Of a stretch of DNA of 18,509 nt, positions 1-6,406 are shown one piece after another. The translations under genes were made by a program, and so were the position numbers. The notes beneath the pieces were generated by a model, which did not search any database, was not told where the DNA came from, and worked only from the letters and a program-made list of their open reading frames with translations. Origin of the DNA: DASRSS01 sp035656335 (GTDB lineage Bacteria > Actinomycetota > Actinomycetes > Mycobacteriales > Jatrophihabitantaceae). Location of the stretch: positions 1 through 18,509 of the forward strand of contig DASRSS010000258.1 of assembly GCA_035656335.1 (NCBI GenBank), written 5' to 3'. The first letter of the stretch is position 1. Each line of letters opens with the position of its first letter.

Positions 1-51
1 AGCAATTTCGTGGGGAGGTCTCACGAGCGGCCAGCCTACTGACCGGGCCGT

Positions 52-57
52 TACCAT
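52..57 (+). promoter_or_regulatory. Candidate -10 box for a leaderless mutT4 transcript
   Basis: TACCAT fits the actinobacterial -10 pattern TANNNT and ends seven bases before the ATG at 65. There is no Shine-Dalgarno sequence between it and the ATG. That spacing is what a leaderless mRNA starting at or next to the A of the start codon would show. No convincing -35 is visible. The first 64 bases otherwise hold only the upstream gap; in mycobacteria the divergent neighbour on this side is pcnA, which would lie outside the window. Confidence 0.3.
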
Positions 58-64
58 CGGGGCC

Positions 65-580
65 ATGTCGCGCAGCTCGGAGGGACGGGCGGAGGGACGG
101 TCAGGGCGCAAGGCGCAGCGCGCGCGCCGCCGTCGTTCGCCCCGGCCGCGGCAGGTGAACGAGTTCAGCGCCGGCGGGCTGGTCCTCGACCTCGCCGGCG
201 ACGTCCCGCGCGGCGCACTCATCGGCCGGACGGACCGCCGCGGCCGACTGCTCTGGTCGCTGCCGAAGGGCCACATCGAGCGCGGCGAGACCGCCGAGCA
301 GGCCGCGATCCGCGAGGTCGCCGAGGAAACCGGCATCGCCGGCGAGATCATGGCCGAGCTCGGCAGCGTCGACTTCTGGTTCATGGCCGAGGGCAAGCGG
401 GTGCACAAGACCGTGCGCCACTTCCTGATGCGCGCCACCGGCGGCGAGCTGTCCGACGCGGACGTCGAGGTGACCGCGGTGGCCTGGGTGCCGCTGCCGG
501 ACATCACCGCCCAGCTCGCCTACCCCGACGAGCGCGGCCTGGTGGACGCCGCCGGCCGGCTGCTGCGGGACTCGGCGTGA
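65..580 (+). CDS. mutT4: Nudix hydrolase, MutT4-like
   Basis: Nudix pyrophosphohydrolase of 171 aa, predicted to cleave nucleoside diphosphates linked to another moiety; the substrate cannot be read from sequence. The Nudix box is complete at residues 69-91: G69, E75, then REVAEETGI at 83-91, matching GX5EX7REUXEEXGU. The preceding segment (SAGGLV at 35-40, RRGRLLWSLPKGHIE from 58) is, from memory, very like mycobacterial MutT4 (Rv3908), which occupies the same place next to the DUF6049 gene and murJ. Residues 1-30 are an Arg/Ser-rich basic tail, also a feature of MutT4. A GTG at 155 would remove this tail, so the start is uncertain. I prefer ATG 65 because the basic tail is a family feature. 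The stop overlaps the next gene by 4 bp (GTGA), implying co-translation. Confidence 0.88.
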   Translation: MSRSSEGRAEGRSGRKAQRARRRRSPRPRQVNEFSAGGLVLDLAGDVPRGALIGRTDRRGRLLWSLPKGHIERGETAEQAAIREVAEETGIAGEIMAELGSVDFWFMAEGKRVHKTVRHFLMRATGGELSDADVEVTAVAWVPLPDITAQLAYPDERGLVDAAGRLLRDSA

Positions 581-2841
581 CCGCTGCCCGCCGCGCCGGT
601 GCCGTGGCCGCGCTGTTCGTCCTCGCCGTCCTCGCCAGCGGGCTCGGCTGGCTGCCCACCGCCCACTCCGCGGCCGCGAGCGGGTTCGCCGCCGCTCCCG
701 CGGCCGCTCCGTCCCCCGCGCCCGACGTCGACCGCGTCGAGGTCAAGGTCGTCTCGATGTCGCCGACCACCCCGGACGTCACCAACACGCCGACCCCGCT
801 GACCATCCAGCTGCAGCTGACCAACACGACCGCGTCCACGTTCCGCAAGCTCACCGTCGTCGGCGTGCGCGGCGACCCGATCAGCAACCAGCAGGCGCTG
901 GACGACGCCCTGGCGAACCCGGTCCCGCCCTCGGCCGGCGACCCGCTCGTCGCCACCATCACGCCCACCCATCCAGTGCGCGCAAACCTGGGGCCGCACG
1001 AGACGACCACGGTCAGCTTCGTCACGTCCACGGCGACGCCGCCCTCGTCGGCCGGGATCTGCCTGTGCGAGAACCGCATCTATCCGCTGTTCCTGGAGGC
1101 CACGGCCGACAGCGCGGCCAAGGGCACGGTCGTGCTCGGCAGCGCGCAGACGTTCCTGCCGTCGTTCGGGACGAGCCAGCCGAAGCCGATGCAGGTGAGC
1201 TGGGTGTGGCCGCTGCTGGACCGGCCGCACCGCAGCACCGGCGAGACCGTGTTCACCGACGACGGGCTGGCCACCTCGATCGCCGGCGGGCGGCTGGACC
1301 GGCTGCTGCAGACCGTCCAACTCGCGCTCACCCAGGACCCGTCGCTGTCCATGACGCTGCTCGTCGACCCGGATCTGATCGACGAGCTGGCCGTGATGGC
1401 GGCCGGCAGCTACCAGGTGCAGACCAGCGCCACGAGCACCACGGCCGGTACCGGCACGGCGGCGGCCAAGTCCTGGCTGGCCCGGCTGCGCACCTGCCTG
1501 GACGAGGACCCGAACCTGCAGCTGGCATTCACGCCGCTCGCCGACCCGGACGTCCGCTCGCTCGCGACGCACGGGGTGGGCTGGGCGACCGCGCTGGACT
1601 CGACGATGCAGCAGCGCGTGACCGAGGCCCTCGGCGGACGCGCCGCAGACTCCGACATCAGCTGGCCGCTGGGCAACTCGCTGAACCGGCAGACGCTCGA
1701 CGCGCTCGTCCGCAGCGGCGTCCGCACCGTCGTCGTGGACGACCAGAGCGTGCCGGGCAGCACGCGCGAGGTGCCCCAGCCCGACGCGCTCGCCCCGGTC
1801 TCCACCCCGGCCGGCAGCGCGAAGCTCGCGATCGCCTCGTCCCAGCTGGACAGCTACGCCGACGCGGTCGTGTCGGTCGACGGCACGGGCGTGAGCACGC
1901 TGCCCGATCTCGTCGCCCAGGTCGCGGTCCGCGCGGAGCAGGACGGCAGCCACGGGCACTACGTGGTGATCGCGCCGGACCGCTCCGTCGACCCGGACCC
2001 GACTGCGGCCAGCGCGGCCATCCTCGCGACGGCGGACACGTCCTGGTCCAGCTCCCTCTCGCTCGGTGCCGCGGCCGCGCAGGTCGATCCCGTCCACCAG
2101 GGCGGGCTACACCCGCGGGCGCTGAAGAACGGCCTGCCGGACGAGACGATCACGGCGGCGCAGTACCTGGCGATCACGCTGCCCACGGTCGACAGCCTGC
2201 TCACGCCGCCGCCGCACGCCCGGGAGGTGGACGGCATCGCTCCCGACGCCGTGACCGCGGCCACGACGCTGGTCTCCGGCCTGCCGCTGGGCATCCAGCG
2301 GGCCGAGTCGGCCGAGTGGTCCGATGCCCCGGCCACCAGCGGGACGCTCGCGCAGTCGCTCGCCGACCAGGTGCGCGGTGTCGTCAACGGCGTCCAGCTG
2401 GTCAAGCCCGCGCAGGGCAGCTACACGCTGGGTTCCAACGATTCCCTGCTCCCGGTCACGATCGACAACACGCTCACCGTCCCGGTCTACGTGCGGCTGA
2501 AGGCGGCCACGGTCGGCGGCCTGCCGGGCTTCTCCACCACGGACCTCGGCGTCCAGCAGGTCGCGCCCCGCAGCAAGCTGGTGATGCGCCTGCCCGCTCG
2601 CGTCGACCGCGCCGGCCGGATCCCGGTCAACGTCGCGCTGACCACGCCCAGCAAGCAGGCACTGGGAGCCGGGATCCAACTCTCGGTCCGCAGCACCGCC
2701 CTGGGCAACATCGGCAAGATCATCACGTACGGCGCCGGCGCGATTCTGGCCGCCGCGCTGCTGTTCCGGTTCGGACGGCAGTGGTGGCGCCGGCACAACG
2801 GCACCGCGCCCCGCCGCGCCCCGGTGGAAGTGGACGCATGA
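577..2841 (+). CDS. DUF6049 family secreted, C-terminally anchored protein (Rv3909-like)
   Basis: A 754-aa exported protein of unknown function, encoded between mutT4 and murJ as in other actinomycetes. The start is GTG 577, overlapping the Nudix stop. Residues 1-33 are a signal peptide: basic MTAARR followed by a hydrophobic core at about 8-25. An Ala/Pro-rich linker follows, then a beta-rich domain (about 50-195) with a close cysteine pair at C162 and C164. A middle alpha/beta region (about 205-500) contains regularly spaced strand-like motifs ending in Asp (LLVDPDLIDEL, TVVVDDQS). A second beta-rich domain follows (about 605-705). A single membrane helix (about 713-733) precedes a short basic cytoplasmic tail. 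The expected topology is outside the cell, tethered to the membrane. Its steady linkage to murJ suggests an envelope role, but no catalytic motif is certain and I assign no function. Confidence 0.82.
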   Translation: MTAARRAGAVAALFVLAVLASGLGWLPTAHSAAASGFAAAPAAAPSPAPDVDRVEVKVVSMSPTTPDVTNTPTPLTIQLQLTNTTASTFRKLTVVGVRGDPISNQQALDDALANPVPPSAGDPLVATITPTHPVRANLGPHETTTVSFVTSTATPPSSAGICLCENRIYPLFLEATADSAAKGTVVLGSAQTFLPSFGTSQPKPMQVSWVWPLLDRPHRSTGETVFTDDGLATSIAGGRLDRLLQTVQLALTQDPSLSMTLLVDPDLIDELAVMAAGSYQVQTSATSTTAGTGTAAAKSWLARLRTCLDEDPNLQLAFTPLADPDVRSLATHGVGWATALDSTMQQRVTEALGGRAADSDISWPLGNSLNRQTLDALVRSGVRTVVVDDQSVPGSTREVPQPDALAPVSTPAGSAKLAIASSQLDSYADAVVSVDGTGVSTLPDLVAQVAVRAEQDGSHGHYVVIAPDRSVDPDPTAASAAILATADTSWSSSLSLGAAAAQVDPVHQGGLHPRALKNGLPDETITAAQYLAITLPTVDSLLTPPPHAREVDGIAPDAVTAATTLVSGLPLGIQRAESAEWSDAPATSGTLAQSLADQVRGVVNGVQLVKPAQGSYTLGSNDSLLPVTIDNTLTVPVYVRLKAATVGGLPGFSTTDLGVQQVAPRSKLVMRLPARVDRAGRIPVNVALTTPSKQALGAGIQLSVRSTALGNIGKIITYGAGAILAAALLFRFGRQWWRRHNGTAPRRAPVEVDA

Positions 2842-2870
2842 ACGCCCGAGCCCTCGTGATCGCGCGATGA
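2838..2870 (+). CDS. 10-codon mini-ORF coupling DUF6049 to murJ
   Basis: A minimal ORF encoding MNARALVIAR. Its ATG overlaps the DUF6049 stop (ATGA, 2838-2841) and its TGA overlaps the murJ start (ATGA, 2867-2870). GGAAG at 2826-2830 lies seven bases before its ATG, an ideal Shine-Dalgarno position, whereas the murJ ATG has no visible one. The simplest reading is a translational relay: ribosomes finishing DUF6049 restart on the mini-ORF and then on murJ. It may be chance; only conservation of the reading frame in relatives would show that it is translated. Confidence 0.35.
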   Translation: MNARALVIAR

Positions 2871-4765
2871 GCACCCCGGACGACGAGGGCTGGAGCGCAC
2901 CCTCGCTGTACGCCGGCGGCCAGCCGATCTTCACCCCGCCGACGATGGTCGGTGCCGATCCGATCGGCTCCATGCTGGCCTCGGACTGGTCCGCCGGCGC
3001 GGGCACCGCGGACCAGTGGAGCCCCACCACCTACATCGGCCCCCGGCGGCTGCGGCCGGGTACCACCCGGGCCGCCGAGACGATCGCCGCCACCAAGGTC
3101 CAGCAGGCGCCGTCCGCCGCCGCGCCCGAGGCTGCGCCCCGCGAGGCCGAGCGGGACAACCGCGGGTTGATGGCGAACAGCCGGACGATGGCGATCGCCA
3201 GCCTGATCAGCCGGATCACCGGATTCCTGCGCAGCATCCTGCTCGTCGCCGCGCTCGGTGCCGCCGGCGTCGGCAACTCGTACAGCGGCGGCAACACGTT
3301 CCCGAACATGGTCTACGAGCTGCTGCTCGGCGGCGTGTTGTCCAGCGTGCTGATCCCGTTGCTGGTCAAGGCACAGGCCGAGGACGACGACGGCGGCACC
3401 GCGTACACCCAGCGGCTGCTGTCGATCGCAACCGCGGCGCTCGGCGTGCTCACGATCGTCGCCGTCGCGTGCGCGCCGCTGATCGCCGGCTACTTCGCCG
3501 AACCAAACGAGCGGTCGCTCACCACGGTGTTCGCGTCGCTGCTGCTGCCCGAGATCTTCTTCTACGGCCTCGGCGCGATGTTCATGGCCGTGCTGAACAT
3601 CCGGCACAGCTACGGCCCGGGCGCGTGGGCGCCGGTGCTCAACAACGTGATCATGATCGTCACGGTGCTGGTGTTCTGGGTGCTGCCCGGCCCGACGACG
3701 CTGACCCCGTCGTCCATCACCACGGCCCAGATCCTCGTGATCGGCATCGGCACCACGCTGGGCATCGCCGCGCAGGCGCTGGTGCTGATCCCGGCGCTGC
3801 GAGCCGTGGGGTTCCACTGGCGGTGGCGCTTCCGGGCCCGTCCGAACGAGGTCGGCCGCATGCGCGAGGTCGGCACGCTCGCCGGCTGGGTGTTCGGCTA
3901 TGTGGTCGCCAGCCAGGTCGGCGTGACCGTGATTCAGAAGATCGGCTTCAAGGACGGCGGCCTGACGATCTTCACGCAGGCCGACCTGCTGTTCCAGGTG
4001 CCTTACGGCATTCTCGTCGTCTCACTGCTGACGGCGATCATGCCGCGCATGTCCCGCGCCGCCGTCGACGGCGACCACGCGGCCGTGGTGGGCGACCTGA
4101 CGCTCGGCTCGCGGCTGTCAGTCCTCGCGATGGTCCCGATCACCGTGCTGCTGGTCGTGCTCGGCCCGGACCTCGGCATCGCGCTGTTCGGGCACGGCCA
4201 GGCGTCCGTCCACGAGGCCCGGGTGCTCGGTTCGGCGCTCGCGCTGTCGGCGTTCGGGCTGGTGTTCTTCGCGATCGTCATGCTCCAACTGCGCGTGTTC
4301 TACGCGATGCGCGACGGCCGCACGCCCACCTACATCAACGTGTTCATGGTCGGCACCAAGGTCGCGCTCGTGCTGATCACCAACGCGGCGTACGGCTTCC
4401 CGCGCAGCACGCGTACCGACCCGCTGCCGTCGGTCGCCGCCGTCGAGTGGCTGAACATCGCCACGTCGGTCTCGTTCGTGGTCGGCGCCCTGGTCGGGCA
4501 CGTGCTGCTGAGCCGGCGGCTCGGCCACCTCGGCTACCGGTCGGTCGCGATCACGGCCGGACGAATACTGCTCGCCTCGGCGGTGGGCGCGCTGGCGGCC
4601 TGGGCGATCGTCGCCGGCTGCCACGGCCTGTTCGGCTCCGGTTTCGCGGGCGCGGCCACCGGGCTGGTGTTCGGCGGCGTCGTCGGGCTGGCCGTCACCG
4701 GCGCGGTGTGCGTCGCGCTACGGTTCCCGGAGGTCCGCGACCTGCGCGCGATGATCCGCCGCTGA
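2867..4765 (+). CDS. murJ: Lipid II flippase MurJ (MviN family)
   Basis: Integral membrane protein of 632 aa of the MOP superfamily that moves lipid II across the cytoplasmic membrane for peptidoglycan synthesis. Residues 1-105 are a soluble cytoplasmic tail rich in Pro, Ala and Thr. The core begins at about 106, with the first helix carrying SRITGFLRS (R116 and R122, equivalents of the conserved arginines of the MurJ cavity). Next comes the hallmark segment NTFPNMVYELLLGGVLSS (143-160). About 14 hydrophobic segments follow to the end. The protein stops right after the transport core, unlike M. tuberculosis Rv3910, which continues into a pseudokinase and an extracytoplasmic domain. The start ATG overlaps the mini-ORF stop. 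There is no sigM gene downstream; the next gene is trxB. Confidence 0.93.
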   Translation: MSTPDDEGWSAPSLYAGGQPIFTPPTMVGADPIGSMLASDWSAGAGTADQWSPTTYIGPRRLRPGTTRAAETIAATKVQQAPSAAAPEAAPREAERDNRGLMANSRTMAIASLISRITGFLRSILLVAALGAAGVGNSYSGGNTFPNMVYELLLGGVLSSVLIPLLVKAQAEDDDGGTAYTQRLLSIATAALGVLTIVAVACAPLIAGYFAEPNERSLTTVFASLLLPEIFFYGLGAMFMAVLNIRHSYGPGAWAPVLNNVIMIVTVLVFWVLPGPTTLTPSSITTAQILVIGIGTTLGIAAQALVLIPALRAVGFHWRWRFRARPNEVGRMREVGTLAGWVFGYVVASQVGVTVIQKIGFKDGGLTIFTQADLLFQVPYGILVVSLLTAIMPRMSRAAVDGDHAAVVGDLTLGSRLSVLAMVPITVLLVVLGPDLGIALFGHGQASVHEARVLGSALALSAFGLVFFAIVMLQLRVFYAMRDGRTPTYINVFMVGTKVALVLITNAAYGFPRSTRTDPLPSVAAVEWLNIATSVSFVVGALVGHVLLSRRLGHLGYRSVAITAGRILLASAVGALAAWAIVAGCHGLFGSGFAGAATGLVFGGVVGLAVTGAVCVALRFPEVRDLRAMIRR

Positions 4766-4838
4766 CCGGACGCTTCGTGACTACCCGCTGAGCCACGCCA
4801 TAGTGTGGCGGTACGGGTATCCATGCCGGACGCGGCGT

Positions 4839-4864
4839 GGAATCCGGCGCCGTCTGGGATTGTT
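4839..4864 (+). promoter_or_regulatory. SigR/SigH-type promoter of trxB
   Basis: GGAAT at 4839-4843 and GTT at 4862-4864 are separated by exactly 18 bases. This is the published consensus of the disulfide-stress ECF sigma factors SigR (Streptomyces) and SigH (mycobacteria), whose classic targets are trxB and trxA genes. Transcription would begin a few bases after GTT, giving a leader of about 20 nt before the GTG at 4894. That leader contains the Shine-Dalgarno stretch at 4885-4889. Confidence 0.82.
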
Positions 4865-4893
4865 CAAGCTGGCACTTCTAGAGAAGAGGCACT

Positions 4894-5844
4894 GTGAGTT
4901 CACACCGCAACGTGATCGTCGTCGGGTCGGGCCCGGCCGGTTACACCGCAGCGCTGTACACCGCCCGCGCCGACCTCGCCCCGCTGGTGTTCGAGGGTTC
5001 GCAGTACGGCGGCGCGCTGATGAACACCACCGAGGTGGAGAACTTCCCCGGCTTCCCGGACGGCATCATCGGCCCCGACCTGATGCACCAGATCCGCGCC
5101 CAGGCCGAGCGGTTCGGCGCCGAACTGGTCAGCGACGACGTCATCGCCGTCGACCTGGCCGGCCCGGTCAAGACCGTCCGCACCCTGTCCGGCGAGTACA
5201 CCGCCGACGCCGTGATCCTGGCGATGGGCTCGGCCTACCGCAAGCTCGGCATCGACCGCGAGGACGAGCTGTCCGGGCACGGCGTGTCGTGGTGTGCCAC
5301 CTGTGACGGCTTCTTCTTCCGCGACCAGGACATCGCGGTCGTCGGCGGCGGCGACACGGCGATGGAGGAGGCCACCTTCCTCACCCGCTTCGCCAAGTCC
5401 GTCACCGTTGTGCACCGGCGCGACAGCCTGCGCGCCTCGAAGATCATGGCCGAGCGCGCCGAGGCCAACCCCAAGATCCGGTGGGCGTGGAACTCGCAGG
5501 TCGTCGACATCCACGGTGACGGGGCGGTGGACGCGATCCGGCTGCGCGATACGGTCACCGGCGAGGAGCGCGAGCTCGCCGTCGGCGGCCTGTTCATCGC
5601 GATCGGCCACGAGCCGCGCAGCGAGCTGGTCAAGGGTCAGGTCGATCTGGACGACGAGGGCTACGTCGTCACCACCGTCGGCACCCGGACGAACCTGGAC
5701 GGCGTGTTCGCGGCCGGTGACCTCGTCGACCACACGTACCGGCAGGCGATCACCGCGGCCGGCACCGGTTGCCAGGCTGCCCTGGACGCCGAGCGCTACC
5801 TGGCCGCTCTGGCCGACACGCGGACGGCTGTCGCCGAGCCGTGA
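4894..5844 (+). CDS. trxB: Thioredoxin reductase (NADPH)
   Basis: FAD-dependent cytoplasmic enzyme of 316 aa that uses NADPH to reduce thioredoxin. The FAD dinucleotide motif GSGPAG is at 11-16 and a second FAD-contacting motif (GVFAAGDLVD) is near the C-terminus. The redox-active pair is C134-A-T-C137 in SWCATCDG. The NADPH fold is marked by GGGDTAMEEA at 151-160 and by HRRDSLR at 174-180, which contacts the 2'-phosphate. Length and domain order are those of low-molecular-weight bacterial TrxB. The start GTG has AGAGG at 4885-4889. trxA lies 86 bp downstream. A SigR/SigH-type promoter directly upstream predicts induction by thiol oxidation. Confidence 0.97.
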   Translation: MSSHRNVIVVGSGPAGYTAALYTARADLAPLVFEGSQYGGALMNTTEVENFPGFPDGIIGPDLMHQIRAQAERFGAELVSDDVIAVDLAGPVKTVRTLSGEYTADAVILAMGSAYRKLGIDREDELSGHGVSWCATCDGFFFRDQDIAVVGGGDTAMEEATFLTRFAKSVTVVHRRDSLRASKIMAERAEANPKIRWAWNSQVVDIHGDGAVDAIRLRDTVTGEERELAVGGLFIAIGHEPRSELVKGQVDLDDEGYVVTTVGTRTNLDGVFAAGDLVDHTYRQAITAAGTGCQAALDAERYLAALADTRTAVAEP

Positions 5845-5864
5845 GACCCTTACCGCGGGGCAGC

Positions 5865-5891
5865 GGGAATCCGGGCGTGCCCAGCGGTGTT
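5865..5891 (+). promoter_or_regulatory. SigR/SigH-type promoter of trxA
   Basis: GGGAAT at 5865-5870 is followed after exactly 18 bases by GTT (5889-5891). It is the second exact GGAAT-N18-GTT in the window and shares the nonamer GGAATCCGG with the trxB element. It lies in the 86-bp gap after trxB and would give trxA its own stress-inducible transcript with a leader of about 35 nt containing AGGAG (5917-5921). Confidence 0.75.
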
Positions 5892-5930
5892 GTGACAGCT
5901 GAACAACCCCTACAGCAGGAGATGCAGACC

Positions 5931-6260
5931 ATGGGCCAGAACACCAAGACGGTCACCGACGCGAGCTTCGCCGCCGACGTGCTGCAGTCCGAGGAGCCGG
6001 TGCTCGTCGACTTCTGGGCGACGTGGTGCGGCCCGTGCCGCCAGGTCGCCCCTGTCCTCGAGGAGATCGCCGGCGAGTACTCGGGCAAGCTGACGATCGC
6101 GAAGGTCGACATCGACGCGAACCCGGGCGTCGCCCGCGAGTACCAGATCATGTCGATCCCGACGATGGCCGTGTTCAGCAAGGGCCAGCTGGTCAAGACG
6201 ATCGTGGGCGCCCGTCCGAAGGCCGCGATCCTCAACGAGCTCGCCGATTTCGTCAAGTAG
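5931..6260 (+). CDS. trxA: Thioredoxin
   Basis: Thioredoxin of 109 aa, a small cytoplasmic dithiol reductant that reduces target disulfides and is itself recycled by TrxB. The active site WCGPC is at 32-36 (C33, C36). The structurally required cis-proline is P77 in MSIPTM. The domain is complete and of normal length. The open frame extends upstream to 5769, inside trxB, but that extension is not thioredoxin-like. ATG 5931 is chosen because AGGAG (5917-5921) lies nine bases before it. The in-frame ATG at 5922 abuts the Shine-Dalgarno with no spacer. Transcription is probably both read-through from trxB and from its own SigR-type promoter. A strong terminator follows 29 bases after the stop. 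In mycobacteria the gene at this place is called trxC. Confidence 0.97.
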   Translation: MGQNTKTVTDASFAADVLQSEEPVLVDFWATWCGPCRQVAPVLEEIAGEYSGKLTIAKVDIDANPGVAREYQIMSIPTMAVFSKGQLVKTIVGARPKAAILNELADFVK

Positions 6261-6289
6261 ATCTTCGGTTCGCAACTGAACCAACCCAG

Positions 6290-6323
6290 AAGCGGCTGGC
6301 ACCCGTCGGTGCCGGCCGCTTTT
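6290..6323 (+). terminator. Intrinsic terminator of the trx unit
   Basis: A 14-bp stem (6290-6303 with 6308-6321, one G-T wobble) closes a CGTC tetraloop. It runs into TTTT (6320-6323) and then a further T-rich GTGCTTT. It lies 29 bases after the trxA stop and separates trxBA from cwlM. Confidence 0.88.
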
Positions 6324-6364
6324 GTGCTTTAGAGTCGGGAGCGGCTCTGGCACCGGCCGGGTCC

Positions 6365-6370
6365 TAGAGT
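6365..6370 (+). promoter_or_regulatory. Candidate -10 box for cwlM
   Basis: TAGAGT fits TANNNT and would give a leader of about 30 nt to the ATG at 6407. The same heptamer TAGAGTC also occurs at 6330-6336, so two start sites or a direct-repeat operator are possible. No good -35 is visible. A promoter is expected here because a strong terminator lies just upstream. Confidence 0.25.
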
Positions 6371-6406
6371 CAGATCAACCGTTGTCTCGTGTCGAAGGTG
6401 TCGCCC

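Noticed and set aside
520..2097. A 525-codon leftward frame across DUF6049
   Set aside because: It is the low-complexity mirror of a recognisable exported protein, with no motif or ribosome binding site.
4792..4809. GCCAC/GTGGC hairpin after murJ as a terminator
   Set aside because: The stem is only 5 bp, the loop is 8 nt and there is no T run; too weak to call.
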